Below are positions 26,061 to 34,057 of a stretch of DNA of 64,000 nucleotides, piece after piece. Position 1 is the stretch's first letter. Each line of letters opens with the position of its first letter. The DNA lies in assembly GCA_964543475.1 (NCBI GenBank), contig CAZIYJ010000001.1:310001-374000 (forward strand). Direction: 5' to 3'. The notes beneath the pieces were generated by a model. That model was not told the origin of the DNA. It was given only the letters and a program-made list of their open reading frames with translations, and ran no database searches. Origin of the DNA: JAYSYM01 sp964543475. GTDB lineage: Bacteria > Bdellovibrionota > Bdellovibrionia > Bdellovibrionales > JAMPXM01. The translations under genes and the position numbers were made by a program.

Positions 26061-28787
26061 TTACTGAGCTAGATCTTCTTTGTAAAAGTCAGTTTCCTCT
26101 TTTGCGCCCGTGCTGTCATTGCTAGTTTTCGGCTCTGTGCCTTGAAGAAACGCTTGTTGCACAACTTTCTCAGATGAAGCTGAGGCTAAATTACCCGTCT
26201 GCGGATCAATATTCGCAAGCACGATTCCCGGTGGAACAGGGAACGACTGAACTGGCTCTCCGGCGTGAGTGAACTTCATGAAGTCTAACCAGATCGGAAG
26301 AGCAGTTCGTCCGCCCGCTTCTCCGGTTCCTAACGTCTTCTCTTGATCGAATCCAACCCAAACGCCTGTTGCGATTTGCGGAGTATAACCAATAAACCAA
26401 GTGTCGTAGTAACCACTTGTTGTTCCAGTTTTTCCTGCCACTGGTCTTCCAAGTGCGGCCGCGCGCAATCCCGTTCCACCCGGTTCGCTCGTTGCTGCTT
26501 GAAGGAGGGATGTTATCAAATAACTTGTTGTCGGGCTGATTAATTGCTCTGGGTCAGAAAAATATAAATTCGGCTTCTTAAAATTATTTGGAGCCTGTCC
26601 CATCGCATCTTCGTTTTGATCTGCCGCAGTTGGCTGCGCGGCTTCCGCAAGCGCCGCCTGACGTCTTGTCTCGAATTCTGTATCGAGTAATGCGATCTCA
26701 TCTTTGAAACGAACGTCTAAGCTTGTCTTTCCAAGAACTTGTTTTCCGTCTGGAGCAATGACCTTATGAATTAAGATCGGACGAATTCTCTGTCCCATTC
26801 TTCCGAACTGAGCAAACACTTTTGTCATTTCGTAAAGTGTCACACCGCTTGATCCGAGCGAGAGAGTCACGTCGCGATTAAGTGGGCTGAAGATTCCGAG
26901 TCTTCGCGAATACTCCATCGACCAATCTACACCAACGTCACTCTGAATTTTTACAGTTGGAATATTGAGCGAGCGAATCAAAGCTGTTCTAAACAAAACG
27001 TCGCCAGAGAACTTGTTCGTGTAGTTCGATGGCTTCCACTTTTTAGTAACTTCTTCTTCTTGGCCTTCGCTTGCCTCAGTATCTTTTTCTTCAAACACAA
27101 TCGGCGCATCAACGATCGGAGTAACAGGCGAATAACCTTTATCTAAAGCCGAAGCATAAACGATGGCCTTAAATGACGAACCGGTTTGGCGGGCCGCTTG
27201 AATAGCGCGATTGAATTCATTTCGTTTGAAATCAAAACCACCCACCATTGCGATAATGTCTTGAGTGCGTTGGTCGTAAGAGATCAGTGAACCTTCAACC
27301 AACGGATCTTGTTCGAGCGCCACTTTTGCATAGTTGTCATACCGAGAGAGATCGGGTTTCGGAGCAGGCTTTTTTCCTTTTTTTGGTGGTTCAACTTTTG
27401 ACAATCGTTCCGACGAGAACTTCTCCGCCAAAACTTTTACCAAAATCACGTCACCTTTTTTGAGTGCTTGAGATGGTTTTGCAACTGGCTTTGAGTAATC
27501 GTATGGAACAGTTGGGTCAGGCTTGCGAGCCCAATCCATATCTTTGAGATCGATGAGGGCCTGGGCCTCAGCAAAGCGAACGGTGACAAGTCCATTCTTG
27601 TCGTCAACTTCGGTGACGATTGCATCGACGATTTGGTTGATAGTCACATAGTCCGGAAGGTTATCAACAGAGTTACCTTTCTTCTGTTGATAAATTTTAA
27701 TCTCTTCCATCTCCTGAGCTTTTTCGCCGCTTGGCTCGATGGTGATCATCGGGCTGAACTCATCCATTAACTTGTTTCGGCTCGTGAGCAAAAACTTAGT
27801 CACTTCTTCTTCGTCAGTGATCGTCTTTAGAGGACCGCGAAACCCTTGGCGCTTATCAACCGCTCGTAACCCCGCGCGAACTTGCTCTTGCGCTTGAACT
27901 TGCGCTTTAAAATCAACACTCGTGTGAATCTTAAGGCCCGCATCAAGGACTTGATCCTCTCCGAGCTCTTTAACGAGTAGCTGTCGAACCGTTTCAACGA
28001 AGAACGGCGCAACCGATTTATACTCTTTGCGGGTATAAACTTTGATTGGCTCATTGAGTGCTTTTTGTTCGTCTTCTTTGGTAATCGCACCCGTCGCTGC
28101 CATTCGGCTCAGTACATAGCGCTGACGCTCTTTTGCTCGGAACGGATGATCAGACGGAGAGTAGCGGCTTGGCGCCTGAGGCAAGCCCGCAAGAATCGCC
28201 ATTTCTGCAATCGTAAGTTTGTCGACTGGTTTTCTGAAATAGGTTTCTGCTGCAGAACCCACACCGTGTGCACCTTGACCGAAATAAATTTGATTCAAAT
28301 AAAGAAAAAGAATTTCTTCTTTAGTTAGATTTTCTTCCATGCGGTAGGCGAGGAGTGCTTCTTTAACTTTTCTCGTGAGCGTCTTCGATGGATCTTTTAA
28401 CAGAAGCGTTTTTGCCAACTGTTGAGTGATGGTCGATCCGCCTTGAACCGTTCGGCCCGCTCTTAGGTTAGCGAGTGTTGCTCTTAAGATCGCGATGTAA
28501 TCAATCCCGCCGTGTTCAAAGAATGTGTCATCTTCGGCAGACAAGAAGGCATTCACAAACGTTCTTGGAATTTTCTCAAACGGAACAGTGATTCGGTTTT
28601 CTCGATAGAACTCACCGATCTTTTCTCCGCCTCGTGCATAAACTTCAGAAACGAGGAGCGGTTTGTAATCTTCAACTTTTAAAATCTGCGGTAGTCCGCT
28701 TTGGATCATCACAACTGAAATTGCGACAACAATCAGTCCAACAAATCCGAGCCCAAGTACGATTGCGATCAATTTTTTGAGGGTCAT
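26061..28787 (-). CDS. mrcA: Bifunctional penicillin-binding protein 1A family
   Basis: A 908-residue membrane-anchored peptidoglycan synthase. The N-terminal helix (residues 8-30) is followed by the GT51 transglycosylase with EDDTFFEHGGIDYIAIL and QGGSTITQQLAKTLLL. A large insert follows, then the transpeptidase with GSSFKAIVY (SxxK nucleophile) and AGKTGTTSGYYDTWFIGYTP (KTG). It polymerises and cross-links murein in the periplasm. The LpoB activator at 56.2 kb is a possible partner, although LpoB normally acts on PBP1B. The gene is first in a run with uvrA and the exporter. Confidence 0.93.
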   Translation of the reverse strand: MTLKKLIAIVLGLGFVGLIVVAISVVMIQSGLPQILKVEDYKPLLVSEVYARGGEKIGEFYRENRITVPFEKIPRTFVNAFLSAEDDTFFEHGGIDYIAILRATLANLRAGRTVQGGSTITQQLAKTLLLKDPSKTLTRKVKEALLAYRMEENLTKEEILFLYLNQIYFGQGAHGVGSAAETYFRKPVDKLTIAEMAILAGLPQAPSRYSPSDHPFRAKERQRYVLSRMAATGAITKEDEQKALNEPIKVYTRKEYKSVAPFFVETVRQLLVKELGEDQVLDAGLKIHTSVDFKAQVQAQEQVRAGLRAVDKRQGFRGPLKTITDEEEVTKFLLTSRNKLMDEFSPMITIEPSGEKAQEMEEIKIYQQKKGNSVDNLPDYVTINQIVDAIVTEVDDKNGLVTVRFAEAQALIDLKDMDWARKPDPTVPYDYSKPVAKPSQALKKGDVILVKVLAEKFSSERLSKVEPPKKGKKPAPKPDLSRYDNYAKVALEQDPLVEGSLISYDQRTQDIIAMVGGFDFKRNEFNRAIQAARQTGSSFKAIVYASALDKGYSPVTPIVDAPIVFEEKDTEASEGQEEEVTKKWKPSNYTNKFSGDVLFRTALIRSLNIPTVKIQSDVGVDWSMEYSRRLGIFSPLNRDVTLSLGSSGVTLYEMTKVFAQFGRMGQRIRPILIHKVIAPDGKQVLGKTSLDVRFKDEIALLDTEFETRRQAALAEAAQPTAADQNEDAMGQAPNNFKKPNLYFSDPEQLISPTTSYLITSLLQAATSEPGGTGLRAAALGRPVAGKTGTTSGYYDTWFIGYTPQIATGVWVGFDQEKTLGTGEAGGRTALPIWLDFMKFTHAGEPVQSFPVPPGIVLANIDPQTGNLASASSEKVVQQAFLQGTEPKTSNDSTGAKEETDFYKEDLAQ

Positions 28788-28963
28788 GTGCAGTCCATGT
28801 GGTGAGAGCTAAGCGCTGTAAATTTATTGAGTTTTTTGAACGCTCAATGATAGCCCTAAACCCGCGCGCATTCAAGAATGCCGGGCGATAAGCTGATCAT
28901 GACTTGATGTGTGAAGATCGATTTGTCGGGGGACTGAGGTTCGGGACTGGCGAGGGGATAAGG

Positions 28964-28985
28964 GGAGGTCTATGGCTAGACCTCC
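28964..28985 (-). terminator. 9-bp hairpin after the coiled-coil gene
   Basis: GGAGGTCTA (28964-28972) and TAGACCTCC (28977-28985) are perfect complements with a 4-nt loop, 13 bp beyond the stop of the minus-strand gene at 28999. No T tract follows on that strand, so it is a weak terminator or an RNA-stabilising end. Confidence 0.55.
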
Positions 28986-28998
28986 GTCGAGAGACAGC

Positions 28999-30414
28999 TT
29001 ACTGGCTCACCCCTGCTGGCGTCGCTGGGGAGCTAGAGCGAGACGACGTTGCAGAAGGAGTTTCGCTAATGCCCCGGCAAGCAGCCGAGCAAGCGCTAGG
29101 CACGTTGCCGATAGAACATTCATTTTCTAAAGTTTTATAGGCAGAAATAAAATTATTAATAATTTCAGATCCGTCCACATCAGATTTGCCAGAGAAGCCC
29201 GCTGAACCATTCTTTAAACACGCATAACGTTGTTCAGCGTTTTCCTTTTCTTGCTTAAGTTTATCAACGCGCTTAATTAGCTTCTGCAACTCTTTCGCGT
29301 TCTCTTGACGCTTTTTATCCAGCACTCCGTTGGCAGATCTCCGAAGCGCATCGTTCTTCTGCAGTTTCGTTTGAAGAGCTTGAAGCTTTGCAAAATGACG
29401 ATTGTAAGCTGCAGTTTTCGTTTTATCCTCTAGCTCCACACGCTGCTGAAGCTGTTGCATCAAAAGATCGCGTTGAGAGTTGTTAGACTCAATCTCTTTT
29501 GCCAGCTCGTCCATAGTTAAGGCAGTGCCGATCTCCAAGGCTCTTAAGCTAGAGTCAGTCGCGCCTCCCTTTGAGAAGCATAAAGTGAATTCCTCGCTCG
29601 GAATCGCATGTCTAGATTTACTGATTAGAAAATTATAGTAGCGTTCGTAGTTTTGAATTCCTTCAAAGCCGCCCGCAACCTTTTTGTCCTTTGATATTTC
29701 TTTGAGGTATGTGAGTTTAGCTGCATAGATTGCCATCGCTTGTTTGTTACACTCGCTAGTTACCGCATCTTTAGTAGTCTGACGTTGGCCTTGCGCTCGA
29801 TTTGCTTGTTTTATGATGTTTTCGTTTCTTACTTTTATCTCTTGTAAGGTTTGTTGAATTTTTTGGACCTGTTCAAGGGCAGCAGCATCAGCTTCCCCTT
29901 TTTCAGCCTCATAACGCTCAGTCTGCTCTTGAATTTCTTCTAGAATAGCCGTTTCTTTTTCGGCATAATTTTCCGCTATTTCAGTTCCTTCTTCAGAAAG
30001 CTTGCCTTCCAATTCCCGCTCTTCCTTTAATGCCTTCTCTGCTTTTTCGAATGACTCTTCAGAAACCTCTTTTTGATCTTTAGCATCGGGAAGCTCTGAT
30101 GCATTTAGAATTTTGCATTCACTGACGATTTCTTCGCAAAGCACGCCTTCATCAGTAGGATCGGGATCCCGATCCTCTTCAAGACACTTCTGCGCGAGTT
30201 TATTTGCGTCGGCTGGTTTGTTGCGGCCCAATCCCGTCTTCGGATAAGTTTCATCATAGCGCTTTTTGGCGTCTCTGATCGGTGTGCAGGCTCGATCCTC
30301 AGTCCTCTCTTCAGGTGTGCGGTTGTCGACGTTTACGGTAGTAGTCGACTGCGCCAAAACTTGAGAACCAAAGACGAGCAATGTAAAGCAGCCGGTAACA
30401 AAGAATGCTTTCAT
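28999..30414 (-). CDS. Secreted coiled-coil protein of unknown function
   Basis: A 471-residue protein with a signal peptide (MKAFFVTGCFTLLVFGSQVLA) and a very high content of Glu, Lys, Gln and Leu. Two long heptad-like coiled coils cover about residues 105-215 and 300-400. Cys pairs near the ends (CEEIVSECKIL and CSIGNVPSACSAACRG) suggest disulfides in an extracytoplasmic environment. No family is recognised. It may be a periplasmic structural protein. An inverted repeat at 30550-30564 matches the candidate operators before other secreted-protein genes. Confidence 0.72.
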   Translation of the reverse strand: MKAFFVTGCFTLLVFGSQVLAQSTTTVNVDNRTPEERTEDRACTPIRDAKKRYDETYPKTGLGRNKPADANKLAQKCLEEDRDPDPTDEGVLCEEIVSECKILNASELPDAKDQKEVSEESFEKAEKALKEERELEGKLSEEGTEIAENYAEKETAILEEIQEQTERYEAEKGEADAAALEQVQKIQQTLQEIKVRNENIIKQANRAQGQRQTTKDAVTSECNKQAMAIYAAKLTYLKEISKDKKVAGGFEGIQNYERYYNFLISKSRHAIPSEEFTLCFSKGGATDSSLRALEIGTALTMDELAKEIESNNSQRDLLMQQLQQRVELEDKTKTAAYNRHFAKLQALQTKLQKNDALRRSANGVLDKKRQENAKELQKLIKRVDKLKQEKENAEQRYACLKNGSAGFSGKSDVDGSEIINNFISAYKTLENECSIGNVPSACSAACRGISETPSATSSRSSSPATPAGVSQ

Positions 30415-30549
30415 GAAAATTTCCTCCGATTAACGCGATAAATCTGTGGACGCATCAATCAACGAACAGCTTACAGGGCAAAAATATCAATGCCCTACAA
30501 ATTAATCATCGGACAAAGGTCTAAGAAATCAAAGAGTTCACCTCGCGAA

Positions 30550-30564
30550 TCTCAATTTGAGACA
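30550..30564. promoter_or_regulatory. TCTCA-N3-TGAGACA inverted repeat, candidate operator
   Basis: TCTCA-ATT-TGAGA lies about 135 bp upstream of the coiled-coil gene start on the minus strand. A GACCTTTGTC element at 30512-30521 (minus) resembles the GACTTTTGTC decamers before the glycine-rich gene. Confidence 0.5.
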
Positions 30565-30618
30565 CGCACGAATTGACAGGTGTTCTCGCAATAAACTGCT
30601 GCCAACTTCCTTTACAGG

Positions 30619-31617
30619 TCAACTCGAAGGGGGAGCTTTGCGAGCGGCCGCGCCAGACAACAAGTACTTCGACATCTTGACCAATCCATAATGCTCGATC
30701 GCGTTTCGCTGATTGCAGTTTCTGCAGAGCAGTCGCAAGTTCGAGGCGGAGTTGGTTCCTCCGAGCGCAAACGGAACAATGTGATCATATTCAAGACCAA
30801 ACTTGGATGAGCATTTCTGACATTTACCTTCGGCTCTCACCCAAACTTCGCGCCTGATCGCTGTTGGAATGTATCGCTTAGGCGGGTTCTGGTGCTCAGT
30901 CTCCTTATCTAAGTTGTCGAATTCTATTTCGCGATCTTTCGCAGGTTTTTCGTGGTCCGTCGACGACTGTGGAGTTAGAACCAACGCTGCAGCAGCCGAT
31001 TTCCGCGCCGCGCGGAATTCTGATTGCTCATTCTCCCTATTCGCAACCCGCTGAGCCTTGCGACTAGGACTAAGCCGATCGAATGCGAGCAAACAAATTT
31101 TTTGCATCAGCTCATCAAAACTTAAGTGCGCGTGTAGTCCTCGAAGTTCTTCGATCACTTCCTCTAAACTTTTATCGGCCTCAAACGAATAGCGTGCTTT
31201 TGCCTCTGCCCCTTGAAGCACCTGACGAGCCTCAGCTCTCGTTGTGTTCTCGAGTCGACGCAAAATCTCGAGCTTCTCTTCTTTGGTGTGTTCAACTTTT
31301 CTAAAGAGAGTGTGCGCATCGGTTAGGTGAGTAAGCTTGAGTGATCCATCAGCGATTTTCGCTTCAACTTCCGGGAGGTCGCGCGCGAGGCGGGCTGCAG
31401 AAACGCGCCGATGAGCTTGATCCTCAGAGTATTTTAGTTTGCGAATTGCATAGTCGTGCAACGATTTGTAGCCGCGTTTCGAATAAAGGCGTCGTCGATC
31501 GATTTCGCGAAGGTGTTGGAGCATTGCGCTTAAAGTTTCGAGTTCGCGCGTTCGAACTGTCTCGATAGATTTCTCGAGCTGGATGTCGCTGAGGTTTCTA
31601 AGTTGAGAGTGACTCAT
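30619..31617 (-). CDS. HNH endonuclease
   Basis: A 332-residue protein with a helical, charged N-terminal region (about 1-200, including YAIRKLKYSEDQAHRRVSAA). The C-terminal HNH nuclease contains CQKCSSKFGLEYDHIVPFAL, CRNC and CNQRN, with the DH of the motif and metal-binding Cys pairs visible. Proteins of this layout are common in Bdellovibrio-like genomes in many copies and their target is unknown. The palindrome at 31001-31017, part of a dispersed family around this locus, lies inside this coding sequence where it encodes EFRAARKS. Upstream, 525 bp of noncoding repeats follow. Confidence 0.8.
   Translation of the reverse strand: MSHSQLRNLSDIQLEKSIETVRTRELETLSAMLQHLREIDRRRLYSKRGYKSLHDYAIRKLKYSEDQAHRRVSAARLARDLPEVEAKIADGSLKLTHLTDAHTLFRKVEHTKEEKLEILRRLENTTRAEARQVLQGAEAKARYSFEADKSLEEVIEELRGLHAHLSFDELMQKICLLAFDRLSPSRKAQRVANRENEQSEFRAARKSAAAALVLTPQSSTDHEKPAKDREIEFDNLDKETEHQNPPKRYIPTAIRREVWVRAEGKCQKCSSKFGLEYDHIVPFALGGTNSASNLRLLCRNCNQRNAIEHYGLVKMSKYLLSGAAARKAPPSS
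31001..31017. repeat. GC-rich palindrome copy 1, inside the HNH gene
   Basis: TTCCGCGC-C-GCGCGGAA, perfect 8-bp arms. It is identical in its arms to copy 2 in the intergenic region, but lies within a coding sequence in frame. Confidence 0.7.
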
Positions 31618-31777
31618 GTAGTGCTCCTTCTTTTTCGATCAAAAAGACGAAAGAGACTAACACAAATCACACCGAAGGTTAAGCGATAAACAAAAAGAGG
31701 CTTACAAATTATTTTCTTAGAAAAATTAATTCGCAGAAATCAAAAATCAAGATTCTCCTCGAGAAAATCTAGAAGAT

Positions 31778-31794
31778 TTCCGCGCAGCGCGGAA
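31778..31794. repeat. GC-rich palindrome copy 2
   Basis: TTCCGCGC-A-GCGCGGAA with perfect 8-bp arms, preceded by ATCTAGAAGA. Confidence 0.75.
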
Positions 31795-31881
31795 CAACGA
31801 GCCGGCCGAGAAATCAAATTCAAGAGTTTCACTGAACTGCAGAGGGCGGCCCAGCAAGCACGAAATCAAAATCTAGAGTAT

Positions 31882-31899
31882 TTCCGCGACGCCGCGGAA
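31882..31899. repeat. GC-rich palindrome copy 3
   Basis: TTCCGCG-ACGC-CGCGGAA, 7-bp arms, preceded by ATCTAGAGTA. Confidence 0.7.
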
Positions 31900-31970
31900 G
31901 AAACTTAGATTATCAAACCGCTAAGCGACGTGCCCGCGTCTGTCGTCAAAAATTAATTTTCTAGATTTTC

Positions 31971-31986
31971 TCCGCGCCGCGCGGAA
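31971..31986. repeat. GC-rich palindrome copy 4
   Basis: TCCGCGC-C-GCGCGGA, 7-bp arms, preceded by TTCTAGATTTTC. Confidence 0.7.
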
Positions 31987-32142
31987 CTTCAGACCTGATA
32001 AGTGCAGATCATCGTCTCGAAATGAAACACAAAAACTCACAAAGTTTTCGCCCACCAACTAACACCGTGCAAACCCAATAGACACCAAACTCGCACCTAT
32101 AAGCCCTCGCATGGCAGCAGCCTTGCAATATAGAAATACACA

Positions 32143-33168
32143 ATGAAAATGAGCCAAGGCATTCTAACAACTCTAACAATTCTCATAGCGACGTCGATCG
32201 CAAAAGTTCCGTGCGCCGAAGCTCAAAATGCTCTCGCAAGCCCGACAAAATCTGAACAGCCAACAAAAATACAGCAGCAGCCGCTCATCAAAGAAAACCA
32301 TTCAATCAAAGGCGAGCACATCAGCCAAGTTTTCGCTGCTGCATGTTCCGAAAACAATTTCGCCGAATACCAAGCGTGGGCACTTAAAAATCATTTCATG
32401 CTACGACAATTCGATTCGCCAACCTACGAAATCGCGCCAAACGAAATCAAAGACGATGAGTTGCGTTTCTCAGTGACGATCAACGATCAGAATAAATGGC
32501 AAGCAAAACTCAGAGACCAACTCTACACCGGAGAAGATCCCTGCGACCTCGCAAACGCCTACCTAAATTCACGCACACCGAAACAAATGACGATTTGGTC
32601 TATCCTCATTCCCGAAGCACACGCACAAAAGCTAGTTAACGAAGCTACAGCCACTAACTGGCTGCTCGGCGCCATCGCAACCGCTGCAGTAACAGACGGA
32701 GCGTTCATCGAAAATCTCTCAAACAAATTCAATTTCTCAAATTCTTTTTTACTCGCTGCTGCCTTCCGCGCGACGAGCACACACGCACAACAAGCGACTC
32801 AAACCAACTTCGAAAAACTTCTTAACCAGCCAACAGAACTCGTCTGCTCACGAAACCGCGTCAAGATTTTCGGAAAAGACAGACACATCATTGTTAAGAA
32901 GGGTTACATTCCGTTTCGAGTCGGTGTTGCTGAAAACGCGACGAGCAAAGCACTCAAAAATGATTCCAAGATCTTCCAGAGCGGGAAGGTGCACGATCAT
33001 CTTTTAAGTCTCGGTCAACGCTGCAATCACGACGGGGATGCCAGCGCGATCACCAGCCAAATTCAAGCTGAGCGCGATCTCCTCGCCATGAAAATTGCGA
33101 AAGCATCGGGTTTGAATCGAAGTGTTTCGTCGGAGAAGATCGAGAAGACCGACAAATCAGAGAAATAA
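32143..33168 (+). CDS. Secreted hypothetical protein, paralogue of the gene at 11.6 kb
   Basis: A 341-residue protein with a signal peptide (about residues 1-27), a Gln-rich linker and the block SQVFAAACSENNFAEYQAWA followed by LKNHF, which matches the same block in the 11601-12584 protein. The later Cys/Arg/Lys region (LVCSRNRVKIFGKDRHIIVK) matches LVSGKRRITVTK there. The two are paralogues of an unrecognised family. The C-terminal tail is Lys/Ser-rich. The gene is flanked on both sides by the GC-rich palindromes, so the segment 31.7-33.2 kb may have been acquired or rearranged. Confidence 0.65.
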   Translation: MKMSQGILTTLTILIATSIAKVPCAEAQNALASPTKSEQPTKIQQQPLIKENHSIKGEHISQVFAAACSENNFAEYQAWALKNHFMLRQFDSPTYEIAPNEIKDDELRFSVTINDQNKWQAKLRDQLYTGEDPCDLANAYLNSRTPKQMTIWSILIPEAHAQKLVNEATATNWLLGAIATAAVTDGAFIENLSNKFNFSNSFLLAAAFRATSTHAQQATQTNFEKLLNQPTELVCSRNRVKIFGKDRHIIVKKGYIPFRVGVAENATSKALKNDSKIFQSGKVHDHLLSLGQRCNHDGDASAITSQIQAERDLLAMKIAKASGLNRSVSSEKIEKTDKSEK

Positions 33169-33713
33169 GACTCATCTCAGCGGAACGAGAGAAACGATAC
33201 TCTAGGTTTTTTCCGCGCTACGCGGCAAACAAAACTGATGCCGCCAAAGTCCGATCCACGCAACCAAGAAAACCAATAAAATCTATTTACACAGCAGGCG
33301 AAAAAAACGATTTCTGAGGCGCTCGGAGAACAGGAAACCCATGTATTTTAAGGTGGGCGACCATTTAGCGACTTTAGGCTTCTCAGTTATCCCGAAGGCC
33401 GAGCGTGCTCACCATCACCAGGGACAGTCCCCGAGTCTTAGTACTTGTAGGGTTTCTTTATTCTGAGGTTATGCCACAGAAACCGTATCTAAATACTAAC
33501 TCAAGGCTCGCAAAATCCGCAATGGGAGCAGAAAGAAAAGAATCGTCAAGAGCCTATTTCAATACTTTTGGTCTTATTGCTAGGGGTTTAATGACTTCCC
33601 TAATAGTTAAACGCTGCCAGGTAAGTTTTAAATCAGAACAACATCGTTTTTTCGCTTGCAAACTACCTCTAGGTCTCGTTCAAAAGCGGTGCCTGCGGCC
33701 CGATAAGATTCTT
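33169..33713. other. Region without a convincing gene
   Basis: It carries palindrome copy 5 near its start and mixed-composition sequence after it. A longer open frame begins at GTG 33405 and runs into the next gene, but its first 100 residues do not look like a protein and no ribosome binding site is seen. I found no RNA gene here. Confidence 0.4.
33211..33228. repeat. GC-rich palindrome copy 5 (imperfect)
   Basis: TTCCGCG-CTA-CGCGG with an extra C in the right arm, preceded by CTCTAGGTTTT. It lies just beyond the 32143-33168 gene, so that gene is flanked by family members. Confidence 0.6.
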
Positions 33714-33929
33714 GTGAACTACCAAGAACTCGATCTCTTTTTTCCATACGTGATGTTTGCCTACGGCGCTCTAGTAACGTTCGTACTGAGCTCAGAAAAA
33801 CTCATGAAGCTTGCTGAGGAGAGAATGCCCGCAGCCTATCGCCAACGCCTGGTTGGCGCGCAAGTTCTTGCCAATTTAAGCCTCTGGCTTGGTGGTCTCT
33901 GGATCCTTCAAAATCTTTGGCTCGCCTAA
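33714..33929 (+). CDS. Small membrane protein upstream of xseA
   Basis: About 71 residues from GTG 33714, with two hydrophobic segments (FFPYVMFAYGALVTFVL and LSLWLGGLWILQNLWLA) separated by a charged loop. The segments look like real membrane helices. The upstream extension of the open frame is not convincing, and an internal ATG at 33750 is another possible start. I recall a small two-helix protein of similar layout near xseA in this group, but cannot name a family. Confidence 0.4.
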   Translation: MNYQELDLFFPYVMFAYGALVTFVLSSEKLMKLAEERMPAAYRQRLVGAQVLANLSLWLGGLWILQNLWLA

Positions 33930-34057
33930 GCAAAAGAGCAAAGCTCCCTCTTCGTTTCCTTAGCTTTAATTGCAGATGGGTCCGAATACCGCACACACAA
34001 ATTAAGCGGGTACCTTATCATTGACGAATTCAACTCCTCGCTAGTAGTTTGCGAGGG

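Larger units (their letters stand above)
31618..32142. repeat. Noncoding region carrying three copies of the palindrome family
   Basis: 525 bp without a gene. It is AT-rich except for three GC-rich palindromes, each preceded by CTAGA and a short T-rich spacer, listed separately. No tRNA, ORF or CRISPR-like spacing is present: the copies are 93-104 bp apart and the intervening DNA is unrelated. Confidence 0.6.

Noticed and set aside
31618..32142. CRISPR array
   Set aside because: The repeats are short palindromes at uneven spacing with no conserved repeat length and no cas genes nearby.
33405..33713. N-terminal extension of the small membrane protein starting at GTG 33405
   Set aside because: The extra residues look noncoding, no ribosome binding site is seen, and the convincing part begins at the two hydrophobic segments.
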